This document shows, piece by piece, positions 23,998-31,980 of a stretch of 36,505 nucleotides of DNA. The notes under the pieces were generated by a model. The model had not been told where the DNA came from, did no database searches, and worked only from the letters and a program-made list of their open reading frames with translations. This DNA is from Coriobacteriia bacterium. Its GTDB lineage: Bacteria > Actinomycetota > Coriobacteriia > WRKU01 > WQUG01. The stretch covers positions 1-36,505 of the forward strand of contig WRFR01000019.1 in assembly GCA_009778715.1 (NCBI GenBank), given 5' to 3'. Position 1 is the first letter of the stretch. The number at the start of each line of letters is the position of its first letter. A program made the translations under genes and the position numbers.

Positions 23998-25080
23998 ATG
24001 ACAAAGGTACATAAACCAGGCAATCAATCAGGTTACGATTCAAGTGTTGGTTTTGAAGCGTCGTGGCCTAAAATGGTAGCTAAATTCGGTCCTAGTTTTC
24101 TTATTTGCGTTTTGTTGTTTGCGGCCTTATCAGTAAGCGGTTGCATAAAACAAAATGGAGTTAATAGCAGTAAGAAATCTGCAGCAAGTCTTCCGGTAGA
24201 GTCAAGTGTGGTAGGCACATGGACAAGCAGCGGAACATTGAATGGCTATCTTATGACTGTGACATTTTATAACGATGGCACTGTTAGCTATTATCTTGGT
24301 AATGATGACACTGAAGTGGAGAACGCAGGCTATACATGGTCTTTTGGATCAAACGAAGATAAAAAAACCCTGCAGCTAACAAATGCAGGGCTCCAAGAAA
24401 CCCAAGTATATTACATCACGTTTGCTGACAACAATTTCTCTCTTGAACATCTCAGTAGTGATAGTGGAGAGGGTAGTAATATATTTTACTTTCTTCCTGA
24501 TGGGCAATACACAAAGCAAGGATCTCCTGAGGCGAACGATAACAGCTCCCAGAATAACTCTTCACTCCAAGGCCAAGGTGATAAGAGCTTGGCAGCTATA
24601 GTCAACGGAGCCAGGATTACGGAAACTCAACTTGACGCAGCAGTTTCCCGTATGAAAAAGCAGAATCCACAAGCATTTACTTCTGATAGCGGAGTTCCAA
24701 TGACACAAGTTCGGTCATCAATGCTTGATGAGCTGATTAATGAGCAGCTCATTGAGCAAGAAGCGAAAGCACACGGGGTAGCAATTACAGATGGACAAGT
24801 CAATCAGCAGCTCAATGAGATAAAAAAACAATATAGTTCTCAAGAGCTATTCAATATGCATTTACAGCAACAAGGTTATACACTCGATACACTTAAAAGT
24901 CAGCTTTACTATCAGCTAGCTCATCAAGCAATCGCGCAACTATTAGTGCCGGATGACTCATCCTCTTCAAAGATCACGATCAATGAGAAGCGCGATGAGG
25001 TCATGCAAACTCTGCTGACAAGTTTGCGAAAAAACGCAAAAATCACTATTTATGATAAGGATATCTCAAATGCGCGTTAA
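23998..25080 (+). CDS. Lipoprotein with SurA_N-like chaperone domain
   Basis: A 360-residue protein. A hydrophobic segment at about 31-48 ends in the lipobox LSVSGC (C49), preceded by an unusually long 30-residue N-terminal extension. Residues about 65-175 form a beta-rich domain (VGTWTSSGTLNGYLMTVTF, GTVSYYL) resembling lipocalin-like stress lipoproteins. After a Ser/Asn-rich linker, residues about 198-320 match a SurA N-terminal helical domain (VNGARITETQLDAAVSRMKK, MLDELINEQLIEQEAKAHGV). No prolyl isomerase domain follows. It probably binds unfolded exported proteins. AAAGGAGGACT gives a strong ribosome binding site. The gene is AT-richer than its surroundings. Confidence 0.82.
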   Translation: MTKVHKPGNQSGYDSSVGFEASWPKMVAKFGPSFLICVLLFAALSVSGCIKQNGVNSSKKSAASLPVESSVVGTWTSSGTLNGYLMTVTFYNDGTVSYYLGNDDTEVENAGYTWSFGSNEDKKTLQLTNAGLQETQVYYITFADNNFSLEHLSSDSGEGSNIFYFLPDGQYTKQGSPEANDNSSQNNSSLQGQGDKSLAAIVNGARITETQLDAAVSRMKKQNPQAFTSDSGVPMTQVRSSMLDELINEQLIEQEAKAHGVAITDGQVNQQLNEIKKQYSSQELFNMHLQQQGYTLDTLKSQLYYQLAHQAIAQLLVPDDSSSSKITINEKRDEVMQTLLTSLRKNAKITIYDKDISNAR

Positions 25081-25103
25081 ATGATTCGAAAAGAAGGAAG
25101 CAA

Positions 25104-26168
25104 ATGAGTAGGTTCAGAGAAGTTTATGACCAGATGCAACGAATACTACAGAATGAGTTGGTGCCACTTTTCCAAGAAGGTCTGACGAAAGAGGAACGGG
25201 TTAACCTTACGCCGAGATTCTTATACGACGTAGAGCAGGACATTGATGATCAGGAAGTGCAAATTGTTGCTACAAGCAAGTCGGTTGCAGAGAGTGTTGC
25301 GGCAATAAAAAGCAAAATCATGACTGATTGGATAGATCCAGGACCTGACATGCGACGCGCCAAGTTGATCCCGGATTCTGCTTATCAAAAAGCGCTTGAA
25401 TACTCAAACGAAATCTTTAAGAAGGCTACGGACCGCTTAGCACTCAATAAGCTGATTGCTCTGACTTCTGAGGAACTTGATCAAGCAAAACAATATTTTG
25501 CTGAATTGCAAAGTCAAGTGCAGCCATTTAACAAAAAGAATATTTTATGGCTTGAAAAGGAGTCTACCATCGAGCTCTTATACGCTAGTGGACAAAGCGA
25601 TGAGAAAAGTGTGCAGCTCCAAGCTTTTGAGCAGCGATCAGATCAACGTTTAGGATTGATCTATCATACTCAAAATGAAGGAGCGCTTACTAATATTAAA
25701 GTAATTACCAAAACTAAAAGTGTGGTGGTCGACATGCAGGTAGTTGTACCAGCGCCTCCAGATCAGGTTACCCGGGCATTTGAGAAAGACCTCGTCAATG
25801 TTCCTGAATGCGAGTTGATAAGTCATGATAATTTGAACGTATTGGTAAGAACGTATCGGCCCACGGAAGATATGGCTATAGTAATTTTTGCCATGGTTAT
25901 ATGGCTTGCCCTGATTGTATCAGTAGTAGTGACTGGGTTTACATCACTCTTTCATGGTATCGTACTCGGGATAATCATTTTTCCCCTTGCAATAGCAATG
26001 AGTCATGACTTCAGCACGGAGGAACGACTTGTGATCAAGAGTGTTTTTGAAATGGGCGGCAGAACAGAAATCCTTGCTGCTGGTACGACTTCAGCACTTG
26101 CTTGGAAGCGCATTCAATCAACGATTGATTGTCTTAAGGCATCGACTGTAGAAAAAAAGACTTGCTAA
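25104..26168 (+). CDS. Unknown membrane protein, partner of the lipoprotein
   Basis: A 354-residue protein that I do not recognise. The first 250 residues are soluble with helical stretches (FKKATDRLALNKLIAL, LDQAKQYFAELQSQVQ) and a beta-rich part at about 190-250. Two membrane segments lie near 257-278 and 282-299, followed by a cytosolic or exposed tail ending in KKTC. GAAGGAAG is positioned before the ATG at 25104, 23 bases after the lipoprotein stop, so they look like one operon. Base composition is as AT-rich as the lipoprotein gene. Confidence 0.65.
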   Translation: MSRFREVYDQMQRILQNELVPLFQEGLTKEERVNLTPRFLYDVEQDIDDQEVQIVATSKSVAESVAAIKSKIMTDWIDPGPDMRRAKLIPDSAYQKALEYSNEIFKKATDRLALNKLIALTSEELDQAKQYFAELQSQVQPFNKKNILWLEKESTIELLYASGQSDEKSVQLQAFEQRSDQRLGLIYHTQNEGALTNIKVITKTKSVVVDMQVVVPAPPDQVTRAFEKDLVNVPECELISHDNLNVLVRTYRPTEDMAIVIFAMVIWLALIVSVVVTGFTSLFHGIVLGIIIFPLAIAMSHDFSTEERLVIKSVFEMGGRTEILAAGTTSALAWKRIQSTIDCLKASTVEKKTC

Positions 26169-26219
26169 GTAAAACGGATTCATACTATCTTTTGCCTGTA
26201 AGTGTGATAGCAAGTTGTC

Positions 26220-26268
26220 GATCGTGATGGCTTGGGCTACAAGGGTCTACCGGAGAGCTGTCGCGTAG
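26220..26268 (+). pseudogene. Remnant of an ABC permease 3' end
   Basis: The segment translates to IVMAWATRVYRRAVA and stop, matching the C-terminus of the permease at 22782-23543. The first 33 bases are identical to 23495-23527; the rest has diverged but keeps the frame and the stop. Only this tail remains. The rest of 26169-26428 shows short inverted repeats (CTTGCTA/TAGCAAG at 26161 and 26208; AGCCCA/TGGGCT at 26316 and 26334) and no gene. Confidence 0.75.
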
Positions 26269-26428
26269 TTACCTATTGTCCGCCACGAGGAGCGACGCGA
26301 CGCGACAATCCAGAAAGCCCACAGGGAGTGAGCTGGGCTGTCGCCGGGCACGTCCTCGCCGCGCACTAACATGGTGCTCTCGCACAACTGAGACAGGGTG
26401 TCACACTAAACCTCTGGACTGGTTATAC

Positions 26429-26474
26429 AAAAAGAGGCCTGGCAGTTCGCGTAAAGCGTAGGTTGCCAGGCCTC
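26429..26474 (-). terminator. Terminator of the LPXTG protein gene
   Basis: GAGGCCTGGCA at 26434-26444 pairs exactly with 26464-26474 (11 bp). Read on the minus strand the stem is followed by TTTTT (26433-26429). Confidence 0.85.
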
Positions 26475-26497
26475 CTTCGGGTATTATTGCGTTTAGA

Positions 26498-27961
26498 TTA
26501 CTTTTTTAGAAAAAACGCCTGCCAGGAAAGCTTGCGTTTTCTGGTCAGCTCCAGAGACACTGCCAAAGCGCTGATTAGCAGCAAGTTACCAACTACCAGC
26601 ATATTGGTGCTCGCAGTATCTCCCGTTTCAGGCAGGTTCGAAAGAGAGCTTGAACCTGGACTTGATAAGGGCGGGACCTTGACCTTAGTTTGCGATGGTT
26701 GATCATTGCTAGTTGGCGCGCTCTGCGCAGGCTCGGTTACCACTCCGTAGAGACTGAATGATGAGGTGACGAAGACCACCGTATCACCGCCCACCTCGTT
26801 GGACAGGTACTCCAGGGAACCGTCCTCTTTCTGGTGCGCGACCTTGACGGTCGGCGTGCCCGTGAACGCGAAGCCGCTGATCGAGACAATGGCCACATCG
26901 CCTGCGGGCAGCTCATATTTCTGGCCGGTCTGAGTGTCCACTAGTTTGATGTCATAAAGCCCCAATATCTGCATGTTGCCGACCGCAACCTGGAACCCGT
27001 CATAACGCGGATCGGTCTCCTGCGTGAGAGGAGTCACCTCAAGCTTCACGGTGTCGGGCAGGACAGCGGAAACCGTGACATTGCCAACGGTCAGTTCCTC
27101 ATAGTGGCTGACCGGCCCGCCCCCGCTACCGCTACCGGGGTTGGTGACCGTTACCTGTACACCGATAGAGAGGTGGGCGCCACTGCTTAGTATCAGGGTG
27201 ACCGTCAACGTCGTAGAGCCGGCTTGCAGTCCGCTGACAGTTGCGATCCGCGTTGCTGGATCGATCGGGCCCATCGATATCACGGAGGGGTCGTATTGGA
27301 CGGAAGTATCCGCTATGGTCACCCCACCGGGGGCAGAGTAGGGTACCTGCACCTGGATGGAGCCGCCGACGTCCACTGAGAAGTTCCCGCTTACAAAAGT
27401 ACCGTCGCCGGCATCATGGTCAAGGCCGATAGACCCGACAGAGATAGGCGTAGGCGGCGTAGGCCGACTGGCTACATTCACGGTTATCGTATCGGTAGCC
27501 GTAGAATCATCGTCAAAGGTAACCGTTATAGTAAGTTCCGTTGTTCCTGCGGCAAGACCGGTAATCGAATAGAGAACACCGGCATATGGTGGTATGCGAC
27601 CAACAAATGTGACGGTACTAAAACTGATGACCGAACCATCAGTAATCCCTGATGGAAGAGCGCCATCGGTGCTCGACCAGGTCACACCTTTCACACCAGG
27701 CGCGGATCCGCCACCTGCCCAGTTCACACTGGAATAGGAAGTCTCGACCCCATCCGGGTTCACTACATCCCAACCCAGCTCGACCTTGTCTCCAGCAGTC
27801 ATACTGATATCGCCAGAGACCTCATTACCTGCGGTATCTTTATGCAGCGCTGTTACGGAACCTGCGCCAGCCGCCAACGCGGCCTGCGCTGGCAGTAAAC
27901 CTATCACCAATACTAGTGCGAACAATACCACCCGTATGCGATAAGTGATTGTATGTCCCAT
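26498..27961 (-). CDS. LPXTG cell-wall-anchored surface protein
   Basis: A 487-residue secreted protein. The signal peptide spans about 1-31 (VVLFALVLVIGLLPAQAALA), followed by immunoglobulin-like Big-type repeats (GLAAGTTELTITVTF, GLQAGSTTLTVTLIL at about 160 and 250), a third beta-rich region, a Ser/Pro linker, and the sorting signal LPETG at 443-447 with a hydrophobic span and RKRK. The tail continues ten residues beyond the basic cluster, which is longer than usual. A sortase would link it to peptidoglycan; none is encoded here. The ATG is preceded by GGGGAGGAG at 11 bases. Confidence 0.88.
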   Translation of the reverse strand: MGHTITYRIRVVLFALVLVIGLLPAQAALAAGAGSVTALHKDTAGNEVSGDISMTAGDKVELGWDVVNPDGVETSYSSVNWAGGGSAPGVKGVTWSSTDGALPSGITDGSVISFSTVTFVGRIPPYAGVLYSITGLAAGTTELTITVTFDDDSTATDTITVNVASRPTPPTPISVGSIGLDHDAGDGTFVSGNFSVDVGGSIQVQVPYSAPGGVTIADTSVQYDPSVISMGPIDPATRIATVSGLQAGSTTLTVTLILSSGAHLSIGVQVTVTNPGSGSGGGPVSHYEELTVGNVTVSAVLPDTVKLEVTPLTQETDPRYDGFQVAVGNMQILGLYDIKLVDTQTGQKYELPAGDVAIVSISGFAFTGTPTVKVAHQKEDGSLEYLSNEVGGDTVVFVTSSFSLYGVVTEPAQSAPTSNDQPSQTKVKVPPLSSPGSSSLSNLPETGDTASTNMLVVGNLLLISALAVSLELTRKRKLSWQAFFLKK

Positions 27962-27964
27962 AAG

Positions 27965-28128
27965 AAACCAGCTCCTCCCCGTTATCTTCCCTTGTGTGTA
28001 TTACTGCATGATCGACTTGCCCTGCTGCGAAGACCGTTATTGGTCCGCAAACCTCACTGCATAGAATCCCTCCTTATTGTCTTCTCTGCGTGGATCATGT
28101 CGATCACTATCATAGTATTGAAATTATA
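27965..28128 (-). promoter_or_regulatory. Leader and possible promoter of the LPXTG gene
   Basis: Minus-strand TATAAT at 28128-28123 (no clear -35) would give a leader of about 155 bases. It contains an imperfect stem (TGCGGACC with GGTCTTCGCA) and a two-codon reading frame ATG CAG TGA behind GGAGGGA. No known riboswitch is recognised. The rest of 27962-28246 holds no gene. Confidence 0.35.
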
Positions 28129-28246
28129 CTCTAAAATGCCGACCTTTTATACCACCTGTTTACCATGATCCTAAACAGATAAAAGGAGGGTACCCATATC
28201 GAAGAAAGCAATCAAAAGGTACCGTTGTTTGGCTCTCGATTATCGG

Positions 28247-28780
28247 CTATCTCAGTGCCGCGGCGACTTGCTGCCAGGCATGGTAGAACTCCGGCTTGGA
28301 CTGAGTGGCCCGATTGGCGGGGCTGGTCGAGGGCAGATAAATCGCTTGCATCCCGGCTTCTTTGGCTGCCAGCGTGTTGAAGAGCTGAGTCGCGGTCCTG
28401 CCGGTGGTAAAGATCGTGGCTATCTGCGTGTGCGCCAGCAGGGGAGCAAACTGGTTGGGTGCCGGGTTACGGATGCTGCTGTCGGCCGCGCCTTTGATCT
28501 CGCAGGAAGCGATCACATCCCAGAGGGCGATGTGGTGGCGCAGCACGAACGCGCGCCGCGTCGCTACCAGCTGGGTCGTCTCTGCGCAGGCGCCGGGAGC
28601 AATGGACGCGCTCTCTTGCTCGCTCGCTCCCAGTACTTCGGGCAGCAGGCGCCAGAAGAGGTTCTGCGGATGGCCGTAATAGAAGCCCTGCTCCCGTGAT
28701 TTCGGCGAGGGAAAGGTGCCGAGTATCAGCACGCGGGAGTCTGCATCATGCGTGGCGGGCCAGGGGTGGATAAGTCGCAC
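28247..28780 (-). CDS. DNA glycosylase of the inosine/uracil (family 6 UDG-like) type
   Basis: A 177-residue protein of the uracil-DNA glycosylase superfamily. Motif LILGTFPSPKSREQGFYYG with PQNLFW (about 18-45), the middle strand IATIFTTGRTATQLF, and LPSTSPANR near the C-terminus match the deoxyinosine (hypoxanthine) glycosylase group. It removes deaminated bases, most likely hypoxanthine, from DNA in base excision repair. The start is GTG with GGAGG six bases upstream. It is divergent from the small gene at 28914. Confidence 0.85.
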   Translation of the reverse strand: MRLIHPWPATHDADSRVLILGTFPSPKSREQGFYYGHPQNLFWRLLPEVLGASEQESASIAPGACAETTQLVATRRAFVLRHHIALWDVIASCEIKGAADSSIRNPAPNQFAPLLAHTQIATIFTTGRTATQLFNTLAAKEAGMQAIYLPSTSPANRATQSKPEFYHAWQQVAAALR

Positions 28781-28804
28781 GGCGCCTCCTCTCTGTGCTG
28801 TTCG

Positions 28805-28886
28805 TGGACAGGTCTGTGCACTGAGTATAATACTACGTAACAGGCGTGCCCTTGTGGTGACAAAGGAACCCCCAGGGGTTCTTTTG
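28805..28886 (+). promoter_or_regulatory. Promoter and terminator-like hairpin before the small gene
   Basis: TGGACA at 28805-28810 and TATAAT at 28826-28831 (15-base spacer) lie upstream of a hairpin at 28862-28885 (AAAGGAACCCC / GGGGTTCTTTT) that ends in a T-run before the ATG at 28914. This is the layout of an attenuated leader. Confidence 0.45.
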
Positions 28887-28913
28887 CCACCCAGGCAGGA
28901 AGAAGCAGGAACT

Positions 28914-29090
28914 ATGGCAAGCGAGATTCAGACCCAGGCTTTTGAGCCGATCACCAAAGAAGAGGCGCTCGCCTTCCTGGAGGCGTGGCGCCTGATGTTT
29001 AAAGGTAAAGTTGGCTACCGGCATCTAACAGAGGATCTCACACGAGTTATCGATTATGTTCAGAAATCTGAACCTTTACAGACGACCTGA
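28914..29090 (+). CDS. Small hypothetical protein
   Basis: A 58-residue soluble protein (MASEIQTQAF, then a helix KEEALAFLEAWRLMFKGK and RVIDYVQKSE at the end). No family recognised. AGGA lies three to four bases before ATG 28914. A palindrome GTTCAGA-AA-TCTGAAC (29058-29073) lies inside the last codons, close to the -10 box (TACAAT, 29091-29096) of the pyrophosphatase gene, so it may be an operator there. Confidence 0.6.
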   Translation: MASEIQTQAFEPITKEEALAFLEAWRLMFKGKVGYRHLTEDLTRVIDYVQKSEPLQTT

Positions 29091-29127
29091 TACAATCTAG
29101 TACAAGAAGCAAAGAGAGGATTTTCCC

Positions 29128-30066
29128 ATGAGCACGGTCTATGTATTTGGGCACAAACGCCCCGACAACGACAGCATCTGCGCGGCGGTCGCGGCGGCCT
29201 ACTATCTGAATATGACGGAGACGAGCGGCGACGAGTATGTCCCGGCGCGCCTGGGCCCGATCCCGCGTGAGACTGCCTGGGTGTTCGAGCGCTTTGACGC
29301 GAGCGAAGAGCTACCTGACGAACTTCCTGCATTCGATGATCCGAGCGAGCTCTCCTGCGTGCTGGTTGATCATAACGAGTCCGTCCAGTCCTACGACGGC
29401 ATTGCGCAGGCCGACATCCGTATGATCGTCGATCACCATCGTATCGGTGATATCCAAACAGTCGGCCCGATTACGTTCATCAACAAACCGCTCGGCTCGA
29501 CGGCGACCATCGCGGCGCTGAACTTCCAGCGCACCGACATTGAGATGCCTGACTGGCTGGCGGGCGTGCTGCTCTCTGCGGTGTTGACTGATACCGTCAT
29601 CCTCAAATCCCCGACGGCGACCGGGCAGGATCGCCACCTGGTGGCTGCTCTCGCCGAGCGCCTTGATCTCGATCCTGTTGAGTTCGGCATGGAGCTCTTC
29701 AACAAGCGTTTAGAAGGTGAGCCTTTCGAACCTGAGAAGATCCTGGCCAACGATCTCAAGGAATATGAAGCCGGAGGTATCAAGATCGGCATCGTGCAGT
29801 ATGAGAGTGTGAACCTCGAGGCCGTTGAGGAAAACCGCGCTCAGGTGCTGGCGACCATGGAGAAAATGGCCGCAGATAGTGGCTGGGGGCTGTTCCTGTT
29901 CATGGCGACCGATATCATTAAGGAGGGCACCGAGCTCTTCGCAACCGGCGACACGGCACTGGCCGCCAAGGCTTTCGATGCGGACTTCAGCACAGGTTCT
30001 GCTTGGCTGCCTGGCGTCTTGAGCCGCAAGAAGCAGGTCGCGTCTGCGATCATCGAAGCTGCTTAA
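29128..30066 (+). CDS. ppaC: Manganese-dependent inorganic pyrophosphatase (family II)
   Basis: A 312-residue DHH-superfamily enzyme that hydrolyses pyrophosphate to two phosphates in the cytosol. The metal-binding motifs are present: GHKRPDNDSICAA at about 7-19, LVDHNE at about 76, and the DHH motif IVDHHRIGD at about 97. The DHHA2 domain ends normally at about 300; there are no CBS domains. GAGAGGA precedes the ATG. The first motif has R where most members have K or P, a small change. It is convergent with thrC. Confidence 0.94.
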   Translation: MSTVYVFGHKRPDNDSICAAVAAAYYLNMTETSGDEYVPARLGPIPRETAWVFERFDASEELPDELPAFDDPSELSCVLVDHNESVQSYDGIAQADIRMIVDHHRIGDIQTVGPITFINKPLGSTATIAALNFQRTDIEMPDWLAGVLLSAVLTDTVILKSPTATGQDRHLVAALAERLDLDPVEFGMELFNKRLEGEPFEPEKILANDLKEYEAGGIKIGIVQYESVNLEAVEENRAQVLATMEKMAADSGWGLFLFMATDIIKEGTELFATGDTALAAKAFDADFSTGSAWLPGVLSRKKQVASAIIEAA

Positions 30067-30071
30067 GCTAC

Positions 30072-30187
30072 GGGTTCCTCTCGCTCCATCTGAGGGTGTT
30101 GAACTGCACTTGCTGTTTCGTTCACGGGCGCAAGCCCGCTCGCTCAAAGCTCGTTTGCTCGCCTACTCAGATGAAGTGAGAGAACCC
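30072..30187. repeat. Imperfect inverted repeat between convergent ppaC and thrC
   Basis: Arms 30072-30094 (GGGTTCCTCTCGCTCC...) and 30166-30187 pair with one bulge and two mismatches; inside lies a GC-rich hairpin CGGGC-GCAA-GCCCG. It may act as a bidirectional terminator or be a REP-like unit. Confidence 0.6.
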
Positions 30188-30220
30188 CTTTACCTATCCC
30201 AAATATATCGATTGTTGAAG

Positions 30221-31762
30221 TTATTGCTGGATGAAAGAGAGGACGGCGTCGCGGACGGCGTTGGCGCCAGCGGGTATCACGGCATTAAAACGCTCGGGTC
30301 TGTTCGCCAGATTTGCCAGATGCGTAGGGATGCGGCCAGAGCCTGGCGCCAGTTCCTGCACCTTATGCATGAGGTCGAACTCGCTGCAGGCAGCGTAGTC
30401 TGCTGGCAGCTCAGCGCCGTAAGCAGTTCCCGTTAAGGCGCGCGTTACGTCAGGCGCGAACTTTGCCCAGTGGGCCGTGGCAGCGACCAGAAGCGGGCGA
30501 TCGGCAGACCGCAGGCGCTGTCCCACCTCAACGGCGAGCGCGCTGTGTGGATCACAGAGATAGCGCTGCTCTTCATACAGGCGCCGGATCGCGGCAAGCG
30601 TCCCGTCGTTGCTGAGCCAGCCACCGACGAACTCGTTTTTGATGATTGCCAGCGTGGATGCGTCAACGGCGAAGCGCTTCTCATGGCGCAGCTCATCCAT
30701 CCAGGCAGCGCAGGCACCGTCTCCGGCCAGCTCATACAGCAGCCGTTCAAGATTGCTTGAGATGAGGATATCCATGCTTGGCGTCGGGGTTGTTGTGAAC
30801 AGGCGGTCACGGATGTCGTAGACGCCGCTCTCTAAGAAATCAGCAAGTACCTTGTTCTCATTACTTGCGCAGATGAGCTGTCCGATGGGCGCCCCCATGT
30901 GTTTGGCATACCAGGCGGCCAGGATGTTGCCGAAGTTGCCCGTCGGTACCGCGATGTCAAGCGGTCGCTCAGGCGTGATGGCGCCTGTGGCGCACAGCTC
31001 TGCGGTGGCGCTTAAGTAGTAGACGATCTGGGGCATGAGGCGCCCCCAGTTGATCGAGTTTGCGCTGGAGAACTGCAGGTTGGCTTCAGTCGTCAGGCGT
31101 TCGCACAGCTCCGCGTCGTTAAATGCGGCTTTTACGGCGTTCTGGCAGTCATCGAAGTTGCCCTCTACGCCGAAGACCGCAAGGTTGTTGCCGGCTTGCG
31201 AAGCCATCTGGCGGCGCTGGATCTCACTAACGCCGCCTGCTGGATAGAAAACAATGATGTTGGTGTGCGGGCGCTCGGCAAATCCACTCAGTGCGGCAGA
31301 GCCGGTATCGCCGCTGGTCGCGACCAGGATCAGCACGTCATGGTTCAGGCCACCTTCTGCCCGTTGCTTTTTGATCGCAGCACTGAAGGTGCGGGGCATA
31401 AGCTGGAGCGCCAGATCCTTGAAGGCTGAGGTCGGCCCGTGCCAGAGCTCCAGAACAGAAGTGCCGTTTGCAAGCGAGCGGATGGGAGCGATACGGGGGT
31501 CATCCCACTGCTCGCCATAGGCGTCCGCGCACAGCGACGCGAGCGCCTCGCTCTCCAGGTCGACGCCGAAGGCGCGATAAAGCCATTCGGCGCGCGCGTG
31601 ATAGGGTAAAACGCGCAGCTCAGAGAGCTCCTGGGCATCGAAATGGGGGAGTCTTGTGGGGACGAAGAGGCCTCCTCCCGGGGCAAGCCCCGCCAGGATC
31701 GCCTCGGTGAAAGAAACGGGTGCCTTGATGAGGCCGCGCGTGTCAGTGAATGCGATAGACAT
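30221..31762 (-). CDS. thrC: Threonine synthase
   Basis: A 513-residue PLP enzyme that converts O-phosphohomoserine to threonine. The PLP lysine is in GPTSAFKDLALQ, the glycine loop is VATSGDTGSAAL, and SSANSINWGRLMPQIVYY and VPTGNFGNILAAWYAKHMG are family blocks. The ATG at 31762 is chosen because it begins the conserved protein and lies seven bases after the -10 box; the longer frame to 31870 would read through that box. No other thr genes are adjacent. Its stop is convergent with ppaC. Confidence 0.93.
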   Translation of the reverse strand: MSIAFTDTRGLIKAPVSFTEAILAGLAPGGGLFVPTRLPHFDAQELSELRVLPYHARAEWLYRAFGVDLESEALASLCADAYGEQWDDPRIAPIRSLANGTSVLELWHGPTSAFKDLALQLMPRTFSAAIKKQRAEGGLNHDVLILVATSGDTGSAALSGFAERPHTNIIVFYPAGGVSEIQRRQMASQAGNNLAVFGVEGNFDDCQNAVKAAFNDAELCERLTTEANLQFSSANSINWGRLMPQIVYYLSATAELCATGAITPERPLDIAVPTGNFGNILAAWYAKHMGAPIGQLICASNENKVLADFLESGVYDIRDRLFTTTPTPSMDILISSNLERLLYELAGDGACAAWMDELRHEKRFAVDASTLAIIKNEFVGGWLSNDGTLAAIRRLYEEQRYLCDPHSALAVEVGQRLRSADRPLLVAATAHWAKFAPDVTRALTGTAYGAELPADYAACSEFDLMHKVQELAPGSGRIPTHLANLANRPERFNAVIPAGANAVRDAVLSFIQQ

Positions 31763-31775
31763 GGGTAACATTGTA
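31760..31775 (-). promoter_or_regulatory. thrC promoter, leaderless
   Basis: Minus-strand TACAAT (31775-31770), then seven bases to the ATG at 31762-31760. No Shine-Dalgarno sequence and no clear -35 box. The rest of 31776-31980 shows no gene. Confidence 0.55.
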
Positions 31776-31980
31776 GCATCGTTGGAGTGAGGACAGGCGA
31801 GTTGGCAGGGCAAGCGCTTTTTCAAAGTGGAGTGCACGTAGAAATCCCGATTTTGTGTTACGATAAGCATGAGTGCAACACCAAGGCCGGTTTTTGTAAA
31901 GTTTTACGAAAGTTAAGATGGCTGAAGGTTCTGTACCTGCAAGATCCGTGGGGCGAGCTTGACGAAAGGGTGCGATAGCC

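Noticed and set aside
31763-31870. N-terminal extension of threonine synthase
   Set aside because: It would read through the -10 box and adds residues not expected in the family.
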